DNA from: Gammaproteobacteria bacterium
GTDB lineage: Bacteria > Pseudomonadota > Gammaproteobacteria > SZUA-152
NCBI GenBank assembly: GCA_032250735.1
Contig: JAVVEP010000002.1
Location: 1 to 47,902, forward strand
Direction: 5' to 3'
Length of the DNA: 47,902 nt
The position numbers and the translations under genes are program-made. This document shows, one piece after another, positions 28,169 through 35,695 of this stretch (positions are counted from its first letter, which is position 1; each line of letters opens with the position of its first letter). The notes beneath the pieces were generated by a model. It was given only the letters and a program-made list of their open reading frames with translations, had not been told where the DNA came from and ran no database searches.

Positions 28169-29140
28169 TTAAGGCAATTGTGTGCAGGTGGCTGTTGAGG
28201 CCGCTGACAGTCCCACGCCGTTATAGGCTTTGACGGTGAAGCACGCCTGGGTGCTGTTGAGGGGTAAGGCATTGAGGATGGCGTCACCGCCCAGCTCGAC
28301 CTCAGGGTTGGCCGGGTTCCAGTCTGTCGCATTGCGCACCAGGATCTTCGCCAGTTCATCGGTGGTGTCCGCAGTGGGGCCCACGTACACGGTGTAGCCT
28401 GCGGGGTCGTCGGTATTGGCGGGCCAGGAAACGGTGATGCTAAAGGCGCTGGCGACGACGGTGGCGGTGACCGCGGTGCTGTCAAGGCTGCCGTCATTGA
28501 CGATCAGCTGTACTTGATAGTCGCCGCCGATGTCTGCGGTGAAGGAGGGGTTTGCAATGTTGGCGTTACTGAAATAGGCCTGACTTCCGGCCGGGCGGCT
28601 GAGGAAACGCCATTGATAAAAGAGGGTGTCATTATTCGGGTCGGTGCTGCCTGCGCCATTTAGTTGTACGACGCTGTTCAATGCGGCTACGGGAACATTG
28701 GCGATATTGGCGGTGGGTGCAATGTTGCCCAGCGCGGCGGTGATAACGCCACTTTGTGTGACTTGATCGAGTCCATCGTCAACCACCAGTTGCACGGTGT
28801 AACTGCCTATGACATCGGGCGTAAAGGTAGCGTCGGGTTGGTCGGCACTGTCCAGTAATGCTGCGCTGCCGGAAGGGGTCGCTGTGATGGTCCAGTTGAA
28901 CTGAAGTGTGTCGCCATCGGGATCGCTCGCGCTGGCGGTTAGGTTTACCGGTGTGCCGACCGCTGCGCTGGAGATAATCGTTGTTGAGACGCTGGGGATG
29001 GTGTTTCCACCTCCGAAATCGATATTGCCGGTATTGCCGCTGCCGTTGGAGGTGCTGCCATCACTACTGGCGCCGCCACCGCCGCCGCAGGCCTGTAATA
29101 GTGTAATGATGAGAATGGTATAAAAACTCTTTAGAATCAT
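28169..29140 (-). CDS. Lipoprotein with two PKD/Ig-like domains and a fibronectin-III-like domain
   Basis: A start at 29140 gives 323 aa and places a short signal peptide directly before lipobox LLQAC (C18), followed by glycines as in the neighbouring lipoprotein. Longer in-frame starts up to 29287 exist but would add about 49 polar residues before the signal. Residues about 47-123 and 139-215 are two related PKD/Ig-like repeats (ASASDPDGDTLQFNW...GSYTVQLVVDDG and GAGSTDPNNDTLFYQWRF...GGDYQVQLIVNDG). The end (about 230-320) is fibronectin-III-like. It is likely an outer-membrane adhesion or carbohydrate-contact protein. It is the first gene of the three-gene (-) unit; the CRP-like boxes lie about 200 bp upstream. 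Confidence 0.8.
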   Translation of the reverse strand: MILKSFYTILIITLLQACGGGGGASSDGSTSNGSGNTGNIDFGGGNTIPSVSTTIISSAAVGTPVNLTASASDPDGDTLQFNWTITATPSGSAALLDSADQPDATFTPDVIGSYTVQLVVDDGLDQVTQSGVITAALGNIAPTANIANVPVAALNSVVQLNGAGSTDPNNDTLFYQWRFLSRPAGSQAYFSNANIANPSFTADIGGDYQVQLIVNDGSLDSTAVTATVVASAFSITVSWPANTDDPAGYTVYVGPTADTTDELAKILVRNATDWNPANPEVELGGDAILNALPLNSTQACFTVKAYNGVGLSAASTATCTQLP

Positions 29141-29341
29141 GCCACTAATGAGTCTTTTATTATTTTTATTATTGTCATTCGTGGCCGTCTGATGGTTAAA
29201 CACGATTTCTGACAGAGTAAACCTATCTCGATTCGGTTTGGTTCCATGAAATTTCATTTTTTTGCTCATAGCGTTGCCGGGGGCCATATCCGATGTTGTT
29301 TATTTGTTGACCAGACTATCGGCCTTCGTTGTTACGACTGA

Positions 29342-29408
29342 AGTGATGCACGTCACAGGAAGTGATGCGCGTCACAGGCCCTTTATGAGCTGTGTGCGCG
29401 CCGTCACA
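29342..29408. promoter_or_regulatory. Three CRP/Vfr-like binding dyads
   Basis: Three 16-bp matches to the CRP pattern TGTGA-N6-TCACA occur: AGTGA-TGCACG-TCACA (29342-29357), AGTGA-TGCGCG-TCACA (29361-29376) and TGTGC-GCGCCG-TCACA (29393-29408). Each has a perfect right half and one mismatch in the left half. The first two are direct repeats 19 bp apart. They sit between the divergent lipoprotein unit (start 29140) and the ACP operon (start 29635), so either or both could be controlled by a CRP-family regulator, possibly in response to cyclic nucleotide. The assignment rests on the pattern only. Confidence 0.55.
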
Positions 29409-29532
29409 GGTTGGCGGTTTATGCGCCGGGGGCATCTAGAAGGTGATTTGAGGGGTTTGTACGGCGGTTTTCTGAGGCGGTTTTGTTAATAGATTTGGAT
29501 GGTGTGATAATACGCGGGTATGGCCTCATGCC

Positions 29533-29558
29533 TGTAGGAGGCCAGCCCCCTGGCCGAT
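29533..29558. repeat. GGCCAG-core palindromic repeat
   Basis: The sequence TGTAGGAGGCCAGCCCCCTG continues into GGCCGAT and contains the inverted repeat GGCCAG-CCCC-CTGGCC. A near-identical copy lies at 40979-41004. The two copies in unrelated gaps mark it as a dispersed REP-type element rather than a gene-specific terminator. Confidence 0.7.
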
Positions 29559-29634
29559 TGTTGGGGTTGGTGGCGTAGTGGGGCAGTAGCGGAATATCAA
29601 TAGCAGTGGGACATCAACAGAGGAAAAGCAGGTA

Positions 29635-29886
29635 ATGACGATGCTCGAAGACGTTAGGGCGATATTAAAAGATTCTTTGCAGCTGGCAGAGCGGGCGGCG
29701 AGTTTGCACGAGGATTCTGGATTGCTGGGTGAATTACCTGAGCTGGATTCTATGGCCGTGGTGACGATTATCACGGCACTGGAGGATCGGTATGGTTTCG
29801 TGGTGGAAGATGACGAGATTTCTGCGGAAACCTTTGAGACATTAGGCTCGCTGGCACGCTTTGTTGAAAACAAGGTCAACGAATAG
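29635..29886 (+). CDS. Acyl carrier protein, XrtA locus
   Basis: An 83-aa acidic four-helix acyl carrier protein. S39 in ELDSMAVVTII is the phosphopantetheine attachment site (DSM variant of DSL). Met1 or Met3 may start it; an AGGT-like site lies just upstream. It would carry an acyl or aminoacyl group as a thioester for the acyl-CoA ligase-like protein at 37100, with the two hydrolases that follow. The hydrolase-2 gene begins 9 bp after its stop. Such an ACP is a regular companion of these families in exosortase A loci, though its cargo is unknown. It is far too divergent from fatty-acid AcpP to be assumed housekeeping. Confidence 0.9.
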   Translation: MTMLEDVRAILKDSLQLAERAASLHEDSGLLGELPELDSMAVVTIITALEDRYGFVVEDDEISAETFETLGSLARFVENKVNE

Positions 29887-29895
29887 TTTGTTTCA

Positions 29896-30750
29896 ATGAA
29901 AGCAGCAGTTCTATCTCCATTTTTCCTGCCGGGTTCGGCGGGTCAACTCTTTTCCCTCTATTTCAGACCGGGTCAGGAAGGGCATCCCGAGCACTTTATT
30001 TTGCTTTTCCCCCCTTTTGCGGAAGAGCTGAATAAGGCCCGAAGGATGCTGTCACTACAGGCGCGCAAGTTTGCCGCAATGGGTTATGGCGTGCTGCTGG
30101 TGGATTATTATGGGACGGGCGATAGCGCGGGCAACTTTGGGGATGCGACCTGGGCGATCTGGCAAGAAGACCTTGGCGCCATCGTCGCCTGGCTTGAGCA
30201 GGCGGGCGCCAAACAGGTTTCTCTGTGGGGGCTGCGGTTAGGCGCCATGGTTGCCATGCACTCGCTTCCACGGTTGCGCGACAGATTGGGGGACAGGCTC
30301 AATCGTATCCTGTTGTGGCAGCCCTCTCTCCGTGGCGATCAGCTGATGACTCAGTTTCTACGTCTGCGACTGGCCGCCGATATGATCGGTGCCGGCAGCA
30401 AAGTCACTGTGCAGGATTTGCGCGACCAGTTGGCTGCGGGTGGCCACGTGGAAGTGGCGGGCTATGAGCTGTCGCCTGGACTGGTCGAGGGGCTGGATAG
30501 CCTCAACATGCTGAATCTGGGGGCCGCCGAATCACCCCCTGTTGAATGGTTTGAGGTGGTTAGTTCAGAAGACCAGCCGCTGAGTCCGGCCAGCCAAAAG
30601 GTGCTGGGTGCATGGCGAGATGCGGGTATGCAGGTGTCGACGCATACGGCCATGGGTGAACCATTTTGGGTGACGCCGGAGATCACGGTGCTGCCTGCAT
30701 TGCTGGAAAAGACCTCAGCGCTTATGCAGAGAGATGATAGTGGGCGTTAA
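29896..30750 (+). CDS. Hydrolase 2, exosortase A system-associated (alpha/beta fold)
   Basis: A 284-aa alpha/beta-hydrolase-fold protein of the TIGR03101 type. Seen are FILLFPPFAEELNKARRM (about 34-51), GYGVLLVDYYGTGDSAG (about 63-80) and W111GLRLGA, the position of the nucleophile elbow. The usual Gly-x-Ser-x-Gly is GLRLG here, so Arg114 stands where Ser is expected and classical esterase activity is doubtful. A final H of a triad could not be placed with confidence. Together with hydrolase 1, the ACP, ligase and decarboxylase it may build or transfer a small acyl or amine-containing group. It overlaps the next gene by 17 bp. Confidence 0.88.
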   Translation: MKAAVLSPFFLPGSAGQLFSLYFRPGQEGHPEHFILLFPPFAEELNKARRMLSLQARKFAAMGYGVLLVDYYGTGDSAGNFGDATWAIWQEDLGAIVAWLEQAGAKQVSLWGLRLGAMVAMHSLPRLRDRLGDRLNRILLWQPSLRGDQLMTQFLRLRLAADMIGAGSKVTVQDLRDQLAAGGHVEVAGYELSPGLVEGLDSLNMLNLGAAESPPVEWFEVVSSEDQPLSPASQKVLGAWRDAGMQVSTHTAMGEPFWVTPEITVLPALLEKTSALMQRDDSGR

Positions 30751-31612
30751 GGAAATTCCCTTTGTGTTTGATTGCCGGGGCGAGTCACTGGTGGGTATTT
30801 TGCATCAGCCACGAGATGTAGCCCGTATAGGTGTGCTGATTGTGGTGGGTGGACCGCAGTATCGAGTGGGCAGTCATCGCCAGTTCTTATTGCTGGCACG
30901 CGCCTTGTCGGCGCAGGGTTTTCCGGTGTTGCGTTTCGATTATCGGGCCATGGGAGACGCGGAGGGTGATGGGGTCGATTTCGCAGACGTTGACACTGAT
31001 ATCGCCGCAGCCATTGATCAGTTTTACAAAAGAATGCCAGAGATGCAGGGTGTTGTTATCTGGGGGTTGTGTGACGCAGCCTCAGCGGCGATTTTTTATG
31101 CCTATAAAGATTCGCGTGTGAAAAGGCTGGTGCTTCTGAATCCCTGGGTGCGTACCGAATCGGGTGAGGCAAAGGCATATCTCAAGCATTATTATCTGGC
31201 CCGTTTGTGCAGTGGCGCTTTCTGGAAGAAACTATTTTCCGGCCAATGGAAAGTGTGGGAATCTGCGCGGTCATTTCTGGGCATGCTTAAAAAAAGCAAA
31301 ATATCCAATTCATCGCTAAGTTCCCGTGATGAAGTATTGAATAGCGATGCGCCATTGCCGGAACGTATGGCTGAAGGTCTGCGGCGTTTTAATGGCGAAG
31401 TGTTGTTTGTTTTGAGCGGCAAGAACGATTACGTGGCCTGTGAGTTTCGCGATATGGTAGCGGTATCGGCTGACTGGCAAGCGTTGCTATCGCGGGACGG
31501 CGTTCAGCTTAAAACGCTGCCAGAGGCAAACCATACTTTTTCATCAGCGCAGTGGCGTGACCAGGTTGGTCTATGGACATTGACCTGGCTGGATGACCTG
31601 TCTACAAAATAA
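30734..31612 (+). CDS. Hydrolase 1, exosortase A system-associated (alpha/beta fold)
   Basis: A 292-aa alpha/beta-hydrolase-like protein of the TIGR03100 type. Features are VVGGPQYRVGSHRQFLLLAR (about 37-56), FPVLRFDYRAMGDAEG (about 63-78), W110GLCDAASAA with Cys113 at the nucleophile-elbow position instead of Ser, and a C-terminal EANHTFSSAQWRD that supplies the likely catalytic His. Cys as nucleophile suggests thioester or acyl-transfer chemistry with the ACP, which is inference. The ATG at 30734 overlaps the hydrolase-2 stop; a GTG two codons later is an alternative. It closes the compact ACP-hydrolase-hydrolase unit. Confidence 0.9.
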   Translation: MIVGVKEIPFVFDCRGESLVGILHQPRDVARIGVLIVVGGPQYRVGSHRQFLLLARALSAQGFPVLRFDYRAMGDAEGDGVDFADVDTDIAAAIDQFYKRMPEMQGVVIWGLCDAASAAIFYAYKDSRVKRLVLLNPWVRTESGEAKAYLKHYYLARLCSGAFWKKLFSGQWKVWESARSFLGMLKKSKISNSSLSSRDEVLNSDAPLPERMAEGLRRFNGEVLFVLSGKNDYVACEFRDMVAVSADWQALLSRDGVQLKTLPEANHTFSSAQWRDQVGLWTLTWLDDLSTK

Positions 31613-31711
31613 AATAGTCTACGCTTTCCTGCAGAGGCTGATATTTTGACTCTCGCTTGTATCATTTGTGACCCTTTGAATCAATGAATGCTGTGGTGTG
31701 GTAATGAGGAC

Positions 31712-31735
31712 CTGCGGTAAGGGGCCGCAGCTTTT
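31712..31735 (+). terminator. Possible hairpin terminator or attenuator
   Basis: CTGCGG (31712-31717) and CCGCAG (31725-31730) pair around a 7-nt loop and are followed by CTTTTA. The short T-tract makes this a weak candidate. It lies between hydrolase 1 and the chosen start of the beta-helix gene at 31758, where it could limit read-through. Confidence 0.35.
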
Positions 31736-31757
31736 ACTGAAGGATTATTGCCCGCAT

Positions 31758-32930
31758 ATGAAAATTAAACTCACTTCTCTACGCCAGTATTTGCTAAGCC
31801 ACTGTTCGGCGCTGGTGCTCTGCGTTGGCTTATTGCCCGCGGCCTACGCCGAAGTTCTTTCGGTGGGGCCGGGGAAGCAGTTTATTTCACCGGCTGTGGC
31901 AGCCACCTTTGCGGTTGATGGCGATATCGTGGAAATTGACGGGAGCGGCATTTATCAGGGTGATGTCGCTATCTGGAAACAGAACAATCTGATCATACGG
32001 GGTATTAACGGACGGCCGCACCTGCAGGCCGCTGGTAAAAGCGCCGGTCAGAAAGGCATTTGGGTTATTAAGGGTAATAATGTCCTGGTCGAAAATGTCG
32101 AATTCTCTGGTGCGAAAGTGCCGGACAAAAATGGCGCCGGGATAAGGCTGGAGGGAACGCATTTAACTATCAGGAACTGTTATTTCCATCACAATGAAAA
32201 TGGCATCCTCTCGGGAAAGGACAAGGAGAGCATTATCCTGATTGAGCATTCTGAATTTCAGGAAAATGGTGCGGGTGATGGCCAAAGTCACAACATCTAC
32301 ATTGGGGCCATCAAAGAGCTTGTCTTACGTTTCAATACGTTCAGAGGGGCAAAGATTGGTCACAATGTCAAAAGCAGGGCCGCCAGAAATATTATCAAGT
32401 ACAACATCATTCGTGATGGCGCTAACGGCACAGCCAGTTATCAGGTTGATCTCTCCAATGGCGGTTACTCTGTTTTGGTCGGCAATTCCATTCAGCAGGG
32501 GCAGTATGCGGAGAATTATTCACTAATCGCCTATGGAATGGAGGGGCTGAAGAACAGTGATAATCGCCTGTATATGGCCAACAACACACTGGTGAACGAT
32601 CGACACAACGGGGTGTTTGTGAAAACCGCCAAAGGCTCCGAGGCATGGTTGTATAACAATCTTTTTGTGGGAAAGGGAAAAATGCTCGAGGGACCGGCAC
32701 AGGCATCCTTTAATCTTGCCACCGAGTCCCCGGGCTTTGTGGCACGCATGCGGGGTGATTATCGACTGACGGCAGACTCGCCATCTATTGATAAAGGCAG
32801 CGCTGAGGTGTTGTCGGGAGAAAATGATTTATTGCCCAGATATCTTCCCTCCAAGGATCTGCCGCTGTTGACACGGGATATTCAGGGAGCACTGGATATC
32901 GGGGCCTATGAATTTCGGGTTTTAGACTAA
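31758..32930 (+). CDS. Exported right-handed parallel beta-helix protein
   Basis: With the ATG at 31758 it has 390 aa and a signal peptide (hydrophobic about 15-30, likely cut after AAYA). An earlier GTG (31698) would add 20 residues that cover the hairpin, so it is not preferred; AAGGA lies 13 bp before 31758. The mature protein starts with VGPGKQFISPAVAATF-like residues and then repeats N/G-rich coils (NNLIIRGINGRPHL, NVLVENVEFSGAKV, LTIRNCYFHHNENGIL), as in pectate-lyase/NosD-type beta-helices, and ends IDKGSAE...DIGAYEF. Proteins of this type accompany XrtA loci and may be polysaccharide lyases or epimerases; no catalytic residues are assigned. The stop codon lies within the duplicated fragment of the decarboxylase gene. 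Confidence 0.85.
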   Translation: MKIKLTSLRQYLLSHCSALVLCVGLLPAAYAEVLSVGPGKQFISPAVAATFAVDGDIVEIDGSGIYQGDVAIWKQNNLIIRGINGRPHLQAAGKSAGQKGIWVIKGNNVLVENVEFSGAKVPDKNGAGIRLEGTHLTIRNCYFHHNENGILSGKDKESIILIEHSEFQENGAGDGQSHNIYIGAIKELVLRFNTFRGAKIGHNVKSRAARNIIKYNIIRDGANGTASYQVDLSNGGYSVLVGNSIQQGQYAENYSLIAYGMEGLKNSDNRLYMANNTLVNDRHNGVFVKTAKGSEAWLYNNLFVGKGKMLEGPAQASFNLATESPGFVARMRGDYRLTADSPSIDKGSAEVLSGENDLLPRYLPSKDLPLLTRDIQGALDIGAYEFRVLD

Positions 32931-33277
32931 TACCTCCACCGCAGCAGGGTGGCTCAAAATGCCCTGCGGGCTTGCACTAAACCCATACGCTCCAGATTGC
33001 AGCAATGTAGGGCGCACAATAACCGCAGGGCATTGCGCCGCATGCCTGGCCATACCTGGCCAGGATCAGCTCAATGACTCGATTAGGAATTCACTCTCCT
33101 GCCATGGCATTGATCGGTTACTTTTTTATGGTGGATGTTGAACCGAATAATCAAGAGGATTGGACTTGGGGCATGTTCCATACGGCGCAATGCCCTTCGG
33201 TTATTGCGCCTTACGCACTGAGTTCGCGCTTACGCCAACACCTCCACCGCTGCAGGGTGGCTCAAAAAGCCCTGTGG
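32929..33277. repeat. Duplicated 3' end of decarboxylase gene plus REP-like segment
   Basis: Positions 32929-33002 match 35703-35776, the 3' end of the decarboxylase gene, over 74 bp with about four differences and no gaps. A REP-like core follows (33007-33044). Then comes a segment (33045-33225) that matches the 320-bp repeat unit at 35381 onward and ends with a reversed REP core (33179-33214). A second partial copy of the decarboxylase end is at about 33226-33277. From 32931 to 33339 no gene is supported; short ORFs only read through the repeats. Confidence 0.88.
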
Positions 33278-33339
33278 CCCTACGAATTCCGCTCTTGAAG
33301 GCTGTTTCCACAAGGCGACAGTGTCGGGTAATTTTACAG

Positions 33340-33882
33340 TCAGGGCAAATGGTCTGACGTTGCTGGGTGGAGTTGTCCCTGTTGGCGACAAAAGTGCGCA
33401 GCATCTTTTTTTGAGCGAGGCACGCCCCCGGTGTCATGAGAGACAACGTTGAGCAGCAATTGTTTTAATAAGCGCTGGCACTGGCGAACACTTAGCTCAA
33501 TGACATAGTGGCGTGCCAGATATGTTTTCAATAACTTGCCACTCCACACATACCGGCCATACCCCAGTCCCAGTTCAGAGGGGGTTCTTAAGATATCGCC
33601 TTGCAGTTGGCTCATCTGGTCGTCTCGTACCTTTCTGGGGCGTCCCGTTTTCTGTTCATCCCATAGACCCACCAAACCGTATTCACAAAAGCAGGAAACC
33701 CAACGCTCCATAGTGCTTGGGTGTTCCCCGAACCATTTAGCGACCTGATAACAACTGCAACCTTGTGCCACCAACTGCATACAATGCAAGCGGTGGAGAT
33801 AGCGAAATTCAGGAGTGGATCTCGCTTCTCCTCTGAGCGCAGATTTCAAAACAGTCGTATCCGTAACTTCCAGTTTACGCAT
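33340..33882 (-). pseudogene. IS630-type transposase N-terminal (helix-turn-helix) ORF, truncated
   Basis: The 180-aa ORF begins MRKLEVTDTTVLKSALRGEA and contains a winged helix-turn-helix region (GCSCYQVAKWFGEHPSTMER, about 60-79), then GLWDEQKTGRPRKV and LARHYVIELSVRQCQRLLKQ (about 122-141), typical of the first domain of IS630/Tc1-type transposases. After that the expected LGFRLRKPRP-type sequence is lost to an unrelated tail, and the catalytic DDE domain is absent. It is probably a remnant rather than a working regulator, though standalone proteins of this kind exist. It lies inside the duplicated-repeat region, next to the PEP-CTERM gene. Confidence 0.75.
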
Positions 33883-34163
33883 AATCCTTAATCCCTTTGG
33901 AGTCGATCAAAATAAACACTACTGCTACCAGCAGTAACCATAGATCATCGCGTCGGACTATCCAGCTTTCTGCAAAACTTTTGTCGTCACTACACAAAGG
34001 CTATGGCTGGCATTAAGTTTGCTAGTATGGCTGGAGGGAGATTCAGGATGTGTAATTGGATCTGTCTGCGTAGTTTCTATTGGCATTAGGACGATGCGCG
34101 TCATTACATGGCATACCCTTGTCATAACTGGAATGAACAAACTTACTTAAGGAGGAGCAGAAA

Positions 34164-34922
34164 ATGTTCTCAAGGACAACAAGATTATTATTTTGGCTTT
34201 TTGCATCATTTGTGCTGGCCCTGCCAGCATTCTCGAGTCCAATAACGGTGCAGTCTGTATTGTTTGATTGTGACGGCGATGTGCTGACCGTTGGGCCTCT
34301 GTATGGTACGTCTGGAAATTGTTCTTCACCGATGCAAAATGGGACAGCCGATGGGTCTGGATCTCTTGTGAACGGCGACTTCACGATACTTGAGTTTGAA
34401 ACCGATCCGTCCGACCCGATAGGAGACGGAATTGATGAATGGACTAGAGGTATCTTTGATTTTCGAAGCGATGCAGCCTATTCAGACTTCAGCAACCTGT
34501 TGGCAGAACCTCACGGAAAAATCTTTGCCGCAACGTTATCTCTCGTACTAACGCCGAGGGACTTTCTCTTCACTACCGACCAATTCAACCTTGAGAACTC
34601 CACGTTCATTGGAAGCCCTCAGATTTCCGATCTATTCAATGATCCGGCAAATCCACTGTTATCGAATAATATTTCGAAGATAGTAACGCTTGATTTGCTC
34701 AATTTTTATTCTCAACAACAACTCGAGAATTACCTCTCTGGCGGAATAGGTGATTTTGTCAATGATGGACGAATTTTACTGACGTATGGCGACGATGCGA
34801 TTGTATCGGGTGCAGCTTTACGGATTACGGCAAACATTCCGGAGCCAGGTACACTTGCCTTATTTTCTCTGGGCTTGCTGTCAGTCTTTGCAGTTCGTCG
34901 CAGAAAACTCAAAAATGGCTAG
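34164..34922 (+). CDS. PEP-CTERM sorting-domain protein
   Basis: A 252-aa exported protein. It has a signal peptide (about 1-24, cut near AFSS) and a C-terminal sorting signal: IPEPGT (225-230), a hydrophobic stretch, and the basic tail RRRKLKNG. These three parts are the recognition signal of exosortase A. The middle region is acidic, with no recognised catalytic domain (DCDGDVLTVGPLYG, EFETDPSDPIGDGIDEW). A strong AAGGAGG ribosome site lies 9 bp before the ATG. It is the only protein with this signal in the window. It is flanked by duplicated repeats and a transposase remnant, consistent with gain by recombination. It is probably anchored to or released with the exopolysaccharide. Confidence 0.92.
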   Translation: MFSRTTRLLFWLFASFVLALPAFSSPITVQSVLFDCDGDVLTVGPLYGTSGNCSSPMQNGTADGSGSLVNGDFTILEFETDPSDPIGDGIDEWTRGIFDFRSDAAYSDFSNLLAEPHGKIFAATLSLVLTPRDFLFTTDQFNLENSTFIGSPQISDLFNDPANPLLSNNISKIVTLDLLNFYSQQQLENYLSGGIGDFVNDGRILLTYGDDAIVSGAALRITANIPEPGTLALFSLGLLSVFAVRRRKLKNG

Positions 34923-35695
34923 TGATTCTTACTCGGAAACCCTCATACAGCCATGAGTGTAGTCATGTAGGGTGGGCACCCGACATCTGGGTTGCCCACA
35001 CAAGTCATCTGTCTATCCAGGACCGTAGGGTACAATAAGCGAAGCGCATTGGGCCGCATGTCTGGCCATACCTGGCCAGGATCATCTCAATGACTCGATT
35101 AGGAATTTACTCCCCTGCCACGGCGTTGACCGGTTACTTTTTTTACGGTGGATGTTGAACCGAACAATCAAGCGGATCAGGCTTGGGGCATATTCCATTC
35201 GGCGCAATGCCCTGCGGTTATTGCGCCCTACGCACCGAGCAATGTAGGCGCAATAATCGCAGGGCATTGTGCCGTATGAAACATCTCCCAAACGCAAAAT
35301 CGTTTCGGTTGTCCGGAAGAAATAACTCACAGCAATGTAGCAATGTAGGGCGCAATAACCGAAGGGCATTGCGCCGCATGCCTGGCCATACCTGGCCAGG
35401 ATCAGCTCAATGACTCGATTAGGAATTCACTCTCCTGCCACGGCGTTGACCGGTTACTTTTTTTACGGTGGATGTTGAACCAAACAATCAAGAGGCTCAG
35501 GCTTGGGGCCTATTTCATTCGGCGCAATGCCCTGCGGTTATTGCGCCCTACGCACCGAGCAATGTAGGCGCAATAATCGCAGGGCATTGTGCCGTATGAA
35601 ACATCTCCCAAACGCAAAATCGTTTCGGTTGTCCGGAAGAAATAACTCACAGCAATGTAGGGCGCAATAACCGCAGGGCATTGCGCCGTATGCGC
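34923..35695. repeat. Two tandem 320-bp units with paired REP-like cores
   Basis: Units 35025-35344 and 35345-35664 are tandem direct copies with an exact 320-bp offset. Each starts with a forward REP core (35025-35060, degenerate; 35345-35380), continues through the CCTGGCCATACCTGGCCAGG palindrome (from about 35061 and 35381), and holds a reversed core (35197-35231; 35517-35551) followed by another forward core (35244-35278; 35564-35598). A further forward core (35657-35692) abuts the decarboxylase stop. At 34960-35010 a GTAGGGTGGGCACCCGACAT-type sequence is also present. No gene is supported here. Confidence 0.92.

Larger units (their letters stand above)
29141..29634. other. Divergent intergenic region between lipoprotein unit and ACP operon
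   Basis: This 494-bp stretch separates the (-) lipoprotein genes from the (+) acyl carrier protein gene. It contains three CRP-like dyads (29342-29408) and one GGCCAG-centred palindrome (29533-29558), described separately. An in-frame open stretch (29141-29287) precedes the chosen lipoprotein start but codes for a polar, low-complexity segment without a signal peptide. No other gene is supported. Confidence 0.6.

Noticed and set aside
34077-34140. Sigma-54 (-24/-12) promoter before the PEP-CTERM gene (TGGCATACCCTTGTC)
   Set aside because: The TTG lies one base too close to the GG and the invariant GC is replaced, so the spacing rule for sigma-54 is not met; a second TGGCA nearby is two bases too far.
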